Translations under genes and position numbers: made by a program
The notes under the pieces: generated by a model
What the model was told of the DNA's origin: nothing
Seen by the model: only the letters and a program-made list of their open reading frames with translations
Database searches by the model: none
Origin: Candidatus Sulfuritelmatomonas gaucii
Lineage (GTDB): Bacteria > Acidobacteriota > Terriglobia > Terriglobales > Acidobacteriaceae
Length of the DNA: 33,150 bases
Reading direction: 5' to 3'
NCBI GenBank assembly: GCA_900290245.1
Contig: OKRB01000161.1
Location: 1-33,150 of the forward strand
Shown here: positions 8,645 through 18,557 of the stretch, one piece after another
Layout of the letters: the number at the start of each line of letters is the position of its first letter
Position numbering within the stretch: the first letter of the stretch is position 1

Positions 8645-10648
8645 ATGCAATCCATCACCGAGCAAGAAACCAAGTCTCTCCCAGAAAATGCCTATCAACC
8701 GCTGAAACCCGGCGAAACGTACACCCCCATAATTCGGGCGGAGATGACTACGCCGGAGATGACGGCGCGTGCCATCTTGTGGGGCGTCTTTTTCTGTGTG
8801 GTCTTTACCGTCGCTTCGGCGTACTCAACGCTGAAGGTCGGCCAGGGAATGGAAGCCGCGATTCCTGTCTCAATTTTGGCCATCGGCCTGGCCCGCGCGT
8901 ATCGGCGGCGCTCAAGCCTGCTTGAAAATGTGATTATCACCGGCATGGGCGGCGCATCGGCCGCGGTTGTGGCCGGAGCGGTCTTCACGCTTCCAGCGCT
9001 CTACATTCTTCACCTCAATCCGCACCCGACCGAAACGGTCTTTATCTGCCTCGCGGGTGGCTGCCTTGGCGTTCTCTTCGTCATCCCGCTACGGCGCTAT
9101 TTTGTGCGCGAGATGCACGGCCAGTTCCCTTTCCCCGAGGCCACCGCCATTACCGAGGTGCTGGTGACCGGCGAGAAAGGCGGCACACAGGCCAAGCTGC
9201 TGCTTCAGGCAACGCTGATCGCGGGCCTCTACGATTTCTTCGTGACCACGTTTCATGTGTGGCGCGAGTACCTGAACCTGCAGTTCATTCCCGTGATGCG
9301 CTCGCTGGCCGATCGCGGCCGCATGGTCTTCAACTTCGACGCCATCGGATTCATTCTCGGTCTTGGTTACGTCATGGGCCTAGGCAGCGCGATGGTTTTT
9401 TGCGCCGGTGGCATTCTCGCCAACTTTGTGCTGGTGCCGCTCATCTGGTTCCTCGGCGGCCACATGAACATGGCAGTCTACCCCGGAACCGTGCCCGTTT
9501 CCGCCATGACCGCGGCGCAAATTTACGCAAGCTACGTGCGCTTTATCGGCGTGGGCGCTATTGCCACCGCGGGCATCGTGGGAGTGGTCAAGTCGCTGCG
9601 GGTGATTGCCGGTTCGTTTGGCATTGCGCTGCGGGCGTTTCATCACAGTGGGGCGGATGAGTCGGTGCGCACGGATCGCGACATTTCCGTGGTCACCATT
9701 CTGCTGGGCATCATCGCCAGCGCCATTGCGATTGCGATTTTCTTCGGGCGCTTCGAGGTGTCGTGGACTGTGCTCTTCTGGGGCCTGGTGCTCACGTTGG
9801 TGTTCGCGTTCTTCTTCGCGTCAGTGGCTGCGAATGCCATCGCTACGACGGCGAATAACCCGGCGTCAGGCATGACCATGCTCACGGTGATCATCTCCTG
9901 CGTGGTGCTTTTGAAGTTCGGGCTTTCGGGAACAACGGGGATGTTCTTTGTGATGGCGATTGCGGGCATGGTATGCACGGCGCTCTGTGTCTCCGGGCAG
10001 TTCATGACCGATTTGAAGACCGGCTACTGGCTCGGCAACACTCCATCGGCGCAGGAGAAGGTGAAATTTGTGGGCGTTCTTGCGGCGGCAGCTGCGGCTG
10101 GCCTCACCATTGTCCTGCTGGCGCACACCTTTCAGTTTGGCGAATCCGCGGCTGGCGATCTGCGTCCCGTGCTCGCCGCCCCGCAAGCCTCGATTATGAA
10201 GGCGCTCGCCGTGGGATTCCTGAGCCACCAGCCCGTGACCTATCTACTGTTCGGCATCGGGGCGCTCATTACACTGGTGATGGAGATGCTCGGCAAATCC
10301 TCAATGGTCTTTGCGCTCGGCATTTACCTGCCGCTGAGTCTCACCACGCCGATCCTGACCGGCGGATTCCTATCGCACTTCGTCAACCGTCGTTCAGAGA
10401 AGACCGGCGGCGAGCCAGGCAAGCACATCCGCGAACGCGGCTTGATTCTGGCATCGGGACTGATGGCCGGCGGCGCGTTGGGCGGCGTATTGGGCGCTGT
10501 TCTTCGGTTATTGCCGTCGTTTCACGAGGATCTCATCCAGACGCCGTTCTACTCCTTTGATCCTGCCTCGCAGTCAGTTTCCGCATTATTGTTTATTGGT
10601 CTTTGCCTGTATGTCTGGTTCGGTTCCCTGAGAAAGGAGAAGTCATGA
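8645..10648 (+). CDS. OPT family oligopeptide transporter
   Basis: A 667-residue polytopic inner-membrane protein of the OPT superfamily, which imports oligopeptides or metal-chelates using the proton gradient. It has about 14-16 hydrophobic segments. Family-typical stretches include STLKVGQGMEAAIPVSI near TM2, the polar loop REMHGQFPFPEATAITEVL (about 160-180) and LGLGYVMGLGSAMVFCAGG. The ATG at 8645 lies four bases after GAGGA (8636-8640); an ATG at 8641 is out of frame. Its stop overlaps the start of the next gene (ATGA at 10645-10648), so transporter and peptidase-like protein are translationally coupled. This supports peptide uptake followed by cytosolic breakdown, rather than the iron-siderophore branch of the family. 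Confidence 0.92.
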   Translation: MQSITEQETKSLPENAYQPLKPGETYTPIIRAEMTTPEMTARAILWGVFFCVVFTVASAYSTLKVGQGMEAAIPVSILAIGLARAYRRRSSLLENVIITGMGGASAAVVAGAVFTLPALYILHLNPHPTETVFICLAGGCLGVLFVIPLRRYFVREMHGQFPFPEATAITEVLVTGEKGGTQAKLLLQATLIAGLYDFFVTTFHVWREYLNLQFIPVMRSLADRGRMVFNFDAIGFILGLGYVMGLGSAMVFCAGGILANFVLVPLIWFLGGHMNMAVYPGTVPVSAMTAAQIYASYVRFIGVGAIATAGIVGVVKSLRVIAGSFGIALRAFHHSGADESVRTDRDISVVTILLGIIASAIAIAIFFGRFEVSWTVLFWGLVLTLVFAFFFASVAANAIATTANNPASGMTMLTVIISCVVLLKFGLSGTTGMFFVMAIAGMVCTALCVSGQFMTDLKTGYWLGNTPSAQEKVKFVGVLAAAAAAGLTIVLLAHTFQFGESAAGDLRPVLAAPQASIMKALAVGFLSHQPVTYLLFGIGALITLVMEMLGKSSMVFALGIYLPLSLTTPILTGGFLSHFVNRRSEKTGGEPGKHIRERGLILASGLMAGGALGGVLGAVLRLLPSFHEDLIQTPFYSFDPASQSVSALLFIGLCLYVWFGSLRKEKS

Positions 10649-11985
10649 ACCAACTTGAGATGTTTGTCGCTGACGCTGTGCTTGGCATTGACACGCTCTG
10701 GGGCGGCGACGTGATGTGCCCGTCGGGGACGGGACGCTTCATCGCCGACTCGTGGTTCTCAGACGAGCCACTGCCCTCGGCTTACACACATCCTGCTGCT
10801 GCCCGGCTGCGCCAATCCGGCGGTGTGGGCGCAAAGAACATCGACCGCGATGCCATAGAGAGCTATCTGCGCGATGTCGATCTGCCGGCTGCGATCGCCG
10901 GACTGCGTAGTGAAGCCGCGCGCTCGAGCGAGCCTCGACACGCTTATCTCGACGGCATGGCGCTTTGCCTGGAAGTGATGTGGGACCTGGCGATAGAGGT
11001 TATCGGAAAGGGTGAGCCGGTTCCCTACACGCGCGCCGTGGAGGCTTCGACCGGCAGGCCGCCTGAACCTTCGCGCCCAGAGGCCAAGCGCGATCGCGTC
11101 GCGGAATTGCTCGGCCGCGCCGGGTATGGAACTTCGCAGGCAGGCGGAATTTTATCCGCCGTGGATGCTTGGCGCCGCGACCGAGTCACTCCCATGGCAT
11201 CAGTGAAGGCTTTAGGCCAGGCGGTAATTGCGCATTTCGACTTGCTCAGCCAAAAGAATCTAACACCGTATCTCCCCAAAGAGCTGGCCCAGGTGCCGCG
11301 CGCCAACATTGATTTTCTGCCGATCAAAGATGCCTGGTTTTCCGGCTCCATGAATTACATTGGCCGCGCGCGCACCCAAAACGGTGCGCCAAAATACGAA
11401 GCCACCTATGAGATCAATGCGTCGCTGCAGATTTCGTATCCGGAGTTTGAACAACTCGTCAGCCATGAAGTGGTTCCCGGCCACGTAACCACCTTCGCCT
11501 ACCTGCAGGACCTGTACGTTCGCGGCGAGGCCGGATTCGAGGCCACGGTTCTGACCATGAACACGCGCGCTGCAACACTGTTTGAGGGACTCGCCAACAA
11601 CGCCATCCTGATCGCTCACGGAGTGACCGAGGTGGATCAACTGCCCGACGAGGATCTCCAGATCGGCGTGCTGCTCGCGCTGCTGCAGGACGATGCCAAG
11701 AATCAGTCTTCGTATATGACATGGGGCGAGCACCGCGAACAGAAGGAAGTTGCGGCCACGCTGCGGCGGGATTTTCTGGTTACCGAGGAGAGGGCCGACA
11801 AGCTGTCAGGCGCATGGGGACGTCATCCGCTGCTCGGCCGCATGTATCTTCCCGCCTATCGGGCGGGCACGGAAAAAGTTGCTCAGCTTCGCCGCCAGCT
11901 TCCGGCTGAACGCGTGCTACCCGCCATTTATGGCTGTAACGGACTGGTCGACATCCAGACGATTGATTTGGTTTTGCGAGGCTAA
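10645..11985 (+). CDS. DUF885-like zinc metallopeptidase
   Basis: 446 residues, no signal peptide, starting within the stop of the transporter gene (ATGA) behind AAGGAG. The key motif is HEVVPGH (H274, E275, H280), matching the HExxPGH signature of DUF885-type metallopeptidases. The E of TLFEGLANN (E314) is a plausible third zinc ligand. The C-terminal region (IYGCNGLVDIQTIDLVL) resembles the family end, but the protein is shorter than the usual ~550-600 residues and the N-terminal part is divergent. The pairing with an OPT transporter suggests a cytosolic peptidase for imported peptides. Confidence is good for a metallopeptidase fold and low for substrate. Confidence 0.7.
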   Translation: MNQLEMFVADAVLGIDTLWGGDVMCPSGTGRFIADSWFSDEPLPSAYTHPAAARLRQSGGVGAKNIDRDAIESYLRDVDLPAAIAGLRSEAARSSEPRHAYLDGMALCLEVMWDLAIEVIGKGEPVPYTRAVEASTGRPPEPSRPEAKRDRVAELLGRAGYGTSQAGGILSAVDAWRRDRVTPMASVKALGQAVIAHFDLLSQKNLTPYLPKELAQVPRANIDFLPIKDAWFSGSMNYIGRARTQNGAPKYEATYEINASLQISYPEFEQLVSHEVVPGHVTTFAYLQDLYVRGEAGFEATVLTMNTRAATLFEGLANNAILIAHGVTEVDQLPDEDLQIGVLLALLQDDAKNQSSYMTWGEHREQKEVAATLRRDFLVTEERADKLSGAWGRHPLLGRMYLPAYRAGTEKVAQLRRQLPAERVLPAIYGCNGLVDIQTIDLVLRG

Positions 11986-12152
11986 AAGACAGACTCGCAG
12001 CAAGTCTATTTTGCAACGGATTGGCCGGAGAGCGCGTTGCGGGTCGAATGTGTGCGCACCGAAGCCTGTGCGGATCGCGGCCTGATTGCGGTTGGAACGA
12101 TAAACTAAATCTCTAACAGGGCGCCTGCGGGGATGGCTTTGAGGCATTCGGC

Positions 12153-13331
12153 ATGAACAATACGACTGTGGTGCTCACCGCAAAGAGACTGTTTGACGGT
12201 ACCCGGCTAATCGACGATCCCGTGGTTCTGGTGGAAGACGGCCGTATTGCATCGATCGCAACCCTTGCTTCCGGCGCAATGTCGACTGGGGCGCGCGTTC
12301 TCGACTTTCCGGGTGCGACGCTGGCTCCCTCCTTTTTCGATATTCATATCCACGGCGCGGCAGGCCACGACGTGATGGAGGCTAAGCCTGAGTCGCTCGC
12401 GGCGGTAGAGAAATTCCTGGCTTCGCGAGGAACTGGGAGCTTTCTGGCAACCACGGTGACCGCCCCGCTGGATGCAACACTTTGCGCCGTGGATGGCCTG
12501 GCAAAGATGATCGCGCGGCCAAAGGCAGATGGGGCGGCGCGGTTGCTGGGCATTCATCTGGAGGGACCGTTTCTTTCGCACGAACGGCGCGGCGTGCAAC
12601 CAGCCGAGTACTTGCTTGCGCCGAACATCGCCACCTTCGACAGATTGTTCGAGGCCGGCCAGGGACACGTGCGACTGATGACACTTGCACCGGAGCTCCC
12701 CGGTGCGGGGGAGTTGACGGCGCATGCCACAAAGCGCGGGGTTCGCGTGTCGCTGGGGCATTCAAATGCGAAAGCTGCTGAGACGCGATCCGCGATTGCA
12801 GCAGGTGCCGTGAGCGCGACGCATACCTTTAACGCCATGCGGCCGCTGGATCATCGCGAGCCGGGTATTCTGGGCACGGTGCTGACCGACGACTCGTTGT
12901 ATTCGGAGTTGATCTGCGACGGAATACACTCCGAGCCGGAGATCGCGCGGTTGTGGTGGCGGGCCAAAGGGCCGCATCGGGCGATCCTTGTGACAGACGC
13001 GATGAGCGCCGCGGGCATGCCTGACGGAGAGTATCGGCTGGGCGGCTTTAGCGTGCAGGTGGCAAACGGGCGCGCCACGCGTGACGGCGTGCTTGCGGGC
13101 AGCGTGCTGACGCTGGACCGGGCGCTCGCCAATTTTCTGGCTTTCACCGGCGCATACGTCGACCAGGCGCTGCGGCTGCTCGCCACCAACCCAGCAACGA
13201 TGCTGGGGCTTGGAGATGAAGCAGGCTTCCTGACCCCGGGGCGTACAGCTGATCTTGTGGCTGTCACTTCAGAGGGGAAGTTGATGACTTCCCTGGTGGA
13301 TGGCGTGCCTGTGTTTGGCTTGCATGCGTGA
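12153..13331 (+). CDS. nagA: N-acetylglucosamine-6-phosphate deacetylase
   Basis: A 392-residue cytosolic amidohydrolase that converts GlcNAc-6-P to glucosamine-6-P and acetate. Metal and catalytic residues are visible: HIHG (H65, H67), HLEGPF (E137), SLGHSNA (H203), THTFNAM (H224) and the catalytic Asp of VTDAMSAAG (D282). The length is typical. A GAGG at 12139-12142 precedes the ATG at slightly long spacing. The gene opens a plus-strand carbohydrate cluster with a secreted chitinase 76 bp downstream, fitting use of chitin-derived GlcNAc; no nagB is present in the window. Confidence 0.95.
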   Translation: MNNTTVVLTAKRLFDGTRLIDDPVVLVEDGRIASIATLASGAMSTGARVLDFPGATLAPSFFDIHIHGAAGHDVMEAKPESLAAVEKFLASRGTGSFLATTVTAPLDATLCAVDGLAKMIARPKADGAARLLGIHLEGPFLSHERRGVQPAEYLLAPNIATFDRLFEAGQGHVRLMTLAPELPGAGELTAHATKRGVRVSLGHSNAKAAETRSAIAAGAVSATHTFNAMRPLDHREPGILGTVLTDDSLYSELICDGIHSEPEIARLWWRAKGPHRAILVTDAMSAAGMPDGEYRLGGFSVQVANGRATRDGVLAGSVLTLDRALANFLAFTGAYVDQALRLLATNPATMLGLGDEAGFLTPGRTADLVAVTSEGKLMTSLVDGVPVFGLHA

Positions 13332-13407
13332 TCCAAGCCGGAAGGCTGTGCGCAGGCCGGCGACACCAATCTCCGTGCATCCAATATTTTTTGAGGTCGT
13401 TGGCAGA

Positions 13408-14556
13408 ATGAAGTTGAGGATTCGCATCCTGACGGCTGCGGTATTTTTCGTCCTCGCAGCTTTTTGCGCGGTCGAAGGACAAAATTCCCACCCGCCTATC
13501 ATCGTAGGCTACGTGTTCCCGCGAGGCGCAGTTCTGAAGCCGGGACAGATCAACGCGCACGATCTCGATCGAATCAATTATGCCTTCGCGAGCACGAAGG
13601 GCGGACGGTTGGTGGCAGGATCGGCCTCGGATGAGCAAAATCTTGCAACTCTGGTGGCTCTTAAAAAGGACAAACCGTCGCTTCAGATTTTGATTTCGGT
13701 GGGTGGGTGGCTGGGATCCAGGGATTTTTCTGATATCGCGCTGACTGCACAAAGCAGAAAGATCTTCATCGACAGCGCGATGGATTTCCTGGAGCACAAC
13801 CAGCTCGACGGCCTTGACGTTGACTGGGAATACCCGGGCCAGGCCGGCGCCGGCCATGCGCATCGCGCCGAAGACAAGCAGAACTTTACGCTTCTGCTCG
13901 AAGACCTGCGCAAGAGGTTCACCCAGGAAGAAATGGCGAGCGGCCACCGACTCTATCTGACGATTGCGGCCGAAGCTTCGGATGACTATCTCGCGCACAC
14001 GGAAATGGCGAAGGTGCAGGACATCGTGGATGCGGTTAACGTGATGGCTTATGACTTCAACGAAGCGCCATCTCACGGACTCACGAGCCACCAGGCGCCC
14101 CTCTATACCGATCCCAGATCGCCGATCAGCGATTCGATAGACTCTTGCGTGAGCGCATATGAGCATGCCGGTGTGCCAGCAACAAAGCTGGTTCTCGGCG
14201 TACCGTTTTACGGCCGGTCATGGGAGCGGGTGAGCAGCGCAGATCATGGATTATTTCAACCGGGAAGACCAGCGGCGCGGGATTTCATTCCGTTCGCAGA
14301 GATCAATGGAAGCATACTCGGCCACGGATTCACTCGCTACTGGGACGCCGCGGCTTCGGTCCCCTATCTCTATAACGAGAACCAGAAGATCTTCGTCTCG
14401 TACGATGACAAGGAGTCGCTCACTCGAAAATGCAGCTATGTGCTGTCGCACCGGCTCGGCGGAGTGATGTTCTGGGAGTACTTCGACGACCCTAACGGCA
14501 CGCTGCTGGGAGCCATCGTTGGTGCACTGCACGCACCTGAGCCAGCCACACACTGA
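13408..14556 (+). CDS. Secreted GH18 chitinase
   Basis: 382 residues from the ATG at 13408, which opens a clean signal peptide (MKLRIRIL followed by a hydrophobic core, cleavage around residue 24). Starting further upstream would bury the signal peptide behind 36 unrelated residues. The GH18 catalytic motif DGLDVDWEY (134-142) has its proton donor at E141. SVGGW (97-101), MAYDF and the C-terminal GGVMFWEY strand complete the barrel signature. The family cleaves beta-1,4 bonds between GlcNAc units with substrate-assisted retention. No chitin-binding module is fused. Context (nagA upstream, LacI downstream) fits chitin or chitooligosaccharide use. Confidence 0.93.
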   Translation: MKLRIRILTAAVFFVLAAFCAVEGQNSHPPIIVGYVFPRGAVLKPGQINAHDLDRINYAFASTKGGRLVAGSASDEQNLATLVALKKDKPSLQILISVGGWLGSRDFSDIALTAQSRKIFIDSAMDFLEHNQLDGLDVDWEYPGQAGAGHAHRAEDKQNFTLLLEDLRKRFTQEEMASGHRLYLTIAAEASDDYLAHTEMAKVQDIVDAVNVMAYDFNEAPSHGLTSHQAPLYTDPRSPISDSIDSCVSAYEHAGVPATKLVLGVPFYGRSWERVSSADHGLFQPGRPAARDFIPFAEINGSILGHGFTRYWDAAASVPYLYNENQKIFVSYDDKESLTRKCSYVLSHRLGGVMFWEYFDDPNGTLLGAIVGALHAPEPATH

Positions 14557-14664
14557 GCGGCACAGCCGGCCTGAAAGCCGACACGGGCGGGCGGCGCCAC
14601 GCATGTAAACTGAAACCCAGTCGAGCATCTTCGATTTGTGCACGAGCCAAGTAAGGAAGGGCGA

Positions 14665-15702
14665 ATGGCTGCGCGACTCAAGGACATCGCGGAGGAATTG
14701 GGGCTTTCGGTTGTGACCATATCGAAGGTTCTGCGCAACCATCCCGACATCGGCGAGGCAACGCGAAATCGTGTTCTGAAACGGATGAAGGAGCTGAATT
14801 ATCAGCCCAACTTCGCTGCACGCTCCCTGATCACCGGTCGCACGTGGACGATCGGTCTGGTTGTTCCGGACCTGCTGCACCCTTTTTTCGCACAGATCGC
14901 CAAGGGCATTTCGGTTGAGGTGCGCAGGAAGGGCTACAGCCTGTTCATCTCTTCGTCGGATGAAGATCCAGCGCTGGAGCAGGAAGAGATTGCGCAGTTG
15001 CTTGCGCGCCGCGTGGATGTGATGCTGGTGGCGTCGTCGCAGATGACGCCTGAAAGCTTTCGGCGAATTGAGGAGCAGAAGATTCCGTATATACTGCTCG
15101 ATCGTCAGTTTCCCGCACTGGCGTCGAATTTTGTGGGAGTCGACGACAGGGTCGTGGGTGTGCTAGCCACGACGCACCTCATCGAGCAGAGATGCAAGCG
15201 TATCGCGCACATTCGCGGGCCTGAGGTCAGCACGGCGATGGGGCGCCTGGAGGGCTACAAGCAGGCGTTGGCCGCGCATCAGATGGCTCCGTTGCAGGGC
15301 CATGTCGTTTCCATAGGCCCGTCGGGAGATCACATGGGCGAAGAGGCAGGATATGCAGCAACCGGAAAACTGTTGGCGAGCAAGAGCCCGCCCGACGGCA
15401 TTTTCTGTTTCAACGATCCTGTGGCATTGGGAACGATGCGCGCCATTCTCGATGCCGGGCTGCGGGTCCCCGAAGACATTGCGGTGGTGGGCTGCGGCAA
15501 TCTCTCGTACTCTGATTTTCTTCGCGTTCCGCTTTCGTCGGTGGACCAGAACAGCAAGATGATTGCAAAGACGGCGGCGACGCTTGCGCTCAAACTGGCT
15601 CAGACCAAGGATCGCGGCCTTCTGAAGAGCACGTTGCTCGCGCCACAACTTGTGGTGCGTGCCTCGAGCCTGCGCGCAAACAACATGCGAAAACCGGCCT
15701 GA
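14665..15702 (+). CDS. LacI family transcriptional regulator
   Basis: 345 residues. The N-terminal LacI helix-turn-helix is ARLKDIAEELGLSVVTISKV (3-22), followed by the hinge region LNYQPNFAARSL. The ligand-binding periplasmic-protein-like domain begins TIGLVVPDLLHPFF. The ATG at 14665 is preferred over a GTG at 14638 because AAGGAAGGG lies just upstream. It lies between the chitinase and GH3 genes, so it probably controls this cluster in response to a sugar. The ligand cannot be read from sequence, and I could not identify a convincing operator palindrome in the flanking gaps (14557-14664, 15703-15826). Confidence 0.93.
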   Translation: MAARLKDIAEELGLSVVTISKVLRNHPDIGEATRNRVLKRMKELNYQPNFAARSLITGRTWTIGLVVPDLLHPFFAQIAKGISVEVRRKGYSLFISSSDEDPALEQEEIAQLLARRVDVMLVASSQMTPESFRRIEEQKIPYILLDRQFPALASNFVGVDDRVVGVLATTHLIEQRCKRIAHIRGPEVSTAMGRLEGYKQALAAHQMAPLQGHVVSIGPSGDHMGEEAGYAATGKLLASKSPPDGIFCFNDPVALGTMRAILDAGLRVPEDIAVVGCGNLSYSDFLRVPLSSVDQNSKMIAKTAATLALKLAQTKDRGLLKSTLLAPQLVVRASSLRANNMRKPA

Positions 15703-15826
15703 CGCGGCGAATTTGAGGCTGCTAGGTGCGCCCAAGCCAATCGAAGACCATACAATTTCATTTGTGCGAGCTTCATCAGTTCGCTTGATACCCTCCTGCC
15801 ACGGAAGATTGCGAGAAAAAGAGACT

Positions 15827-18517
15827 ATGAAAACCGCGATCGTTGTTGGACTGCTGAGTGCTTTTGGATTTGTATGCGCCGCGCGGCCGGCTCAACGAGA
15901 AGCGAGCGACCAAAACACCTGCACGACGACCACCTGCGCGTATCTGAATCCGGCATTGTCACCGGAAGCACGTGCCCAGGACCTGGTACGGCGCATGACG
16001 CTCGAAGAAAAGGTGAGCCAGATGCAGGACGTCGCCACGCCGATTCCGCGCCTGGGCGTTCCCGCTTATAACTGGTGGAACGAGGGGTTGCACGGGGTGG
16101 CGCGCAATGGTGTTGCCACGGTGTTTCCGGAATCGATCGGGCTGGCTGCGACGGGGGATACGCCGCTAATGCATCAGATCGCGCGGGTGATCGCGATCGA
16201 GGGCCGCGCCAAGTACAACGAGGCCATCCGCAACGGCGATCGCAGCCGGTTTGCCGGGCTAACGTTCTGGTCGCCGAACATCAATATCTTTCGCGATCCA
16301 CGCTGGGGCCGCGGCATGGAGACCTTTGGCGAGGATCCTTTCCTGACGGCAAGTATGGGCGTTCAATTTGTGAAGGGACTGCAGGGCGACAATCCGAAAT
16401 ATTTGGAGTTGGTGTCGACACCCAAACATTACGCGGTACACAGCGGGCCCGAGTCGTTGCGCCACGGTTTCAATGTCGAGGTCCCGGAGCACGACCTGGA
16501 GGACACCTATCTGCCGGCATTCCGCGCGACAATCATGGATGGCCATGCGGATTCGATCATGTGCGCCTACAACGCAATCGACGGCGCGCCCGCTTGCGCG
16601 AACTCGATGTTGATGCAGCAGCATCTGCGCGACGACTGGAAATTTGACGGGTTCTCGGTTTCAGACTGTGATGCTGTAGGCGACATTTCGCGCGGCCATC
16701 ATTTCGCGGCGAACACGGAGCAGGCAGCCGCAGACGCGGTGAAAGGAGGCACCGATCTGGATTGCGGCAGAACGTACGGCGATCTGGTCCAGGCGGTCCA
16801 TGATCATCTCCTGAGCGAAGCGGACATCGACGCGTCGGTTGTGCGCCTGTTTACCGCGCGCATGCGCCTCGGCATGTTCGATCCGGCGACGGATGTGCCG
16901 TCCAACACGATCCCGTATTCCGAGGTGAACGCGCCGGCGCATCGCGAAATGGCGTTGCAGGCCGCGCGCGAGACGATCGTGCTACTGAAAAACCGCTACC
17001 AAACGCTGCCGCTGCAATCCTCCATCCGGAAGATCGCTGTGGTGGGGCCGGACGCCGACTTGCTGGCGTCGATCGAGGGTAACTACAACGGAGTCGCGAG
17101 CGATCCGGTTTCACCGCTTCAAGGCCTGCGCAAGCAATTCGGCAGCGCAAACGTGATTTACGCACCCGGCTCGATCCTGGCTGACGGCACGCCGGATCCG
17201 GTTCCCTCGGCGTATCTACGCACCGACGCGTCGCTCAAGAGCGCGGGGTTGAAGGGCGAGTATTTCGACAACACAGAGTTTGAAGGCGCGCCGAAGTTGG
17301 TGCGCATGGATGCGAAGATCGATTTCGATTGGAACCGCGTGGTTCCTGCCGCAGATTTCCTAACACAAACATTCGCCGTGCGATGGAGCGGTGAATTTTT
17401 GCCGCCCGCGCCGGGGAAATATGTGCTGAGCCTTCGCGGCCCGCGTGCGGCCATGCCTGCGGGCGCGGTTGGACGGATGCAAGAGGCGGGAAAATTGACC
17501 GAGCGCGTTCGGCTGTTTATTGACGACAAGCTGGTGATGGACAGCCAGAGCAACCCGGCGGTTGCGCGGCTGAACTTTGCCGATACCCAGCCGCACTCGA
17601 TTCGACTGGAGTACGTGCATCAGCCCAACGACCGTAATGTCAGTCTTGAGTGGGAGCCGCCCTCGGGCAGCATGCTCGCACCGGCCATCCAGGCCGCAAA
17701 GGAAGCGGACGCCGTTGTGGCCTTCGTCGGCCTTTCTCCAACTCTCGAGGGCGAAGAGATGAACGTGCACGCGGAAGGATTCGATGGAGGCGACCGGACC
17801 CGCATCGAACTTCCCAATGTGCAGGAGCATTTGCTGGAGGCACTGGGCGCGACAGGCAAACCGCTTATCGTGGTTCTCACATCCGGCGGTGCTCTGGCCG
17901 TTCCCTGGGCCAAAGAACACGCGGACGCGCTGCTCGAGGATTGGTATCCGGGCGAAGAGGGCGGCAACGCAATTGCGGAGACGCTCGCAGGAAAGAATAA
18001 CCCCGCGGGACGCCTGCCGGTGACGTTCTATCGCTCGACCTCAGACCTGCCCGCGTTTACCGACTATTCCATGAACGACAGGACTTACCGCTATTACAAG
18101 GGTGAGGTACTTTATCCGTTTGGCTATGGCTTGAGCTACTCGACGTTCAGCTATCGCGCACCGGATATGAGCTCGAAGGAAATTCACGCCGGGGCTTCGG
18201 TAACCGTGGCCACGGAGGTACGCAATACGAGCAAGCGCGACGGCGACGAAGTGGTGGAGCTTTATATTGTGCCGCCGCAGACCGCGGTGTCACCGCACGT
18301 GGAACTTGAGGGCTTCGCCAGGGTGCATTTGCGCGCCGGAGAGGCACGCCGCGTTGCGTTCACGCTCACTCCGCGGGAATTGAGCGAAGTGGACGAGAAA
18401 GGCAATCGCATGGTGGTTTCCGGCGATTACAAAATCTACGTTTCCGGCGGGCAGCCGGAGGCGGATACCCCGGCAGCAACACTCCACATTTCGGGCTCGA
18501 TGACGTTGCCGAAATGA
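15827..18517 (+). CDS. Secreted GH3 beta-glycosidase (beta-xylosidase/glucosidase type) with PA14 insert
   Basis: 896 residues from the ATG at 15827, which begins a signal peptide (MKTAIVVGLLSAFGFVCA). Order of parts: GH3 N-terminal barrel with YNWWNEGLHGVA and KHYAVHSGPE; nucleophile D280 in FSVSDCDAVGD; GH3 C-terminal domain (ETIVLLKN onward); an inserted PA14 domain (~465-620, starting near GLKGEYFDN); the rest of the C-domain (EDWYPGEEGGNAIAE); and a fibronectin III-like end. The WNEGLHG and KHYAVHSGPE signatures match the beta-xylosidase/beta-glucosidase branch, not the NagZ-type hexosaminidases (KHFPGHG). It is therefore probably not the partner chitobiase of the upstream chitinase, although it sits downstream of LacI in the same cluster. 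PA14 inserts in this family usually shape substrate binding. The ribosome site is weak (AAAGAG). Confidence 0.93.
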   Translation: MKTAIVVGLLSAFGFVCAARPAQREASDQNTCTTTTCAYLNPALSPEARAQDLVRRMTLEEKVSQMQDVATPIPRLGVPAYNWWNEGLHGVARNGVATVFPESIGLAATGDTPLMHQIARVIAIEGRAKYNEAIRNGDRSRFAGLTFWSPNINIFRDPRWGRGMETFGEDPFLTASMGVQFVKGLQGDNPKYLELVSTPKHYAVHSGPESLRHGFNVEVPEHDLEDTYLPAFRATIMDGHADSIMCAYNAIDGAPACANSMLMQQHLRDDWKFDGFSVSDCDAVGDISRGHHFAANTEQAAADAVKGGTDLDCGRTYGDLVQAVHDHLLSEADIDASVVRLFTARMRLGMFDPATDVPSNTIPYSEVNAPAHREMALQAARETIVLLKNRYQTLPLQSSIRKIAVVGPDADLLASIEGNYNGVASDPVSPLQGLRKQFGSANVIYAPGSILADGTPDPVPSAYLRTDASLKSAGLKGEYFDNTEFEGAPKLVRMDAKIDFDWNRVVPAADFLTQTFAVRWSGEFLPPAPGKYVLSLRGPRAAMPAGAVGRMQEAGKLTERVRLFIDDKLVMDSQSNPAVARLNFADTQPHSIRLEYVHQPNDRNVSLEWEPPSGSMLAPAIQAAKEADAVVAFVGLSPTLEGEEMNVHAEGFDGGDRTRIELPNVQEHLLEALGATGKPLIVVLTSGGALAVPWAKEHADALLEDWYPGEEGGNAIAETLAGKNNPAGRLPVTFYRSTSDLPAFTDYSMNDRTYRYYKGEVLYPFGYGLSYSTFSYRAPDMSSKEIHAGASVTVATEVRNTSKRDGDEVVELYIVPPQTAVSPHVELEGFARVHLRAGEARRVAFTLTPRELSEVDEKGNRMVVSGDYKIYVSGGQPEADTPAATLHISGSMTLPK

Positions 18518-18557
18518 CCAGTGAATCTCAGGGTAGTGCGGCTGCCAGTTGCGATTA

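Noticed and set aside
15827..18517. Calling the GH3 enzyme a NagZ-like hexosaminidase because of the chitin context
   Set aside because: The KHFPGHG motif is absent and xylosidase/glucosidase signatures are present.
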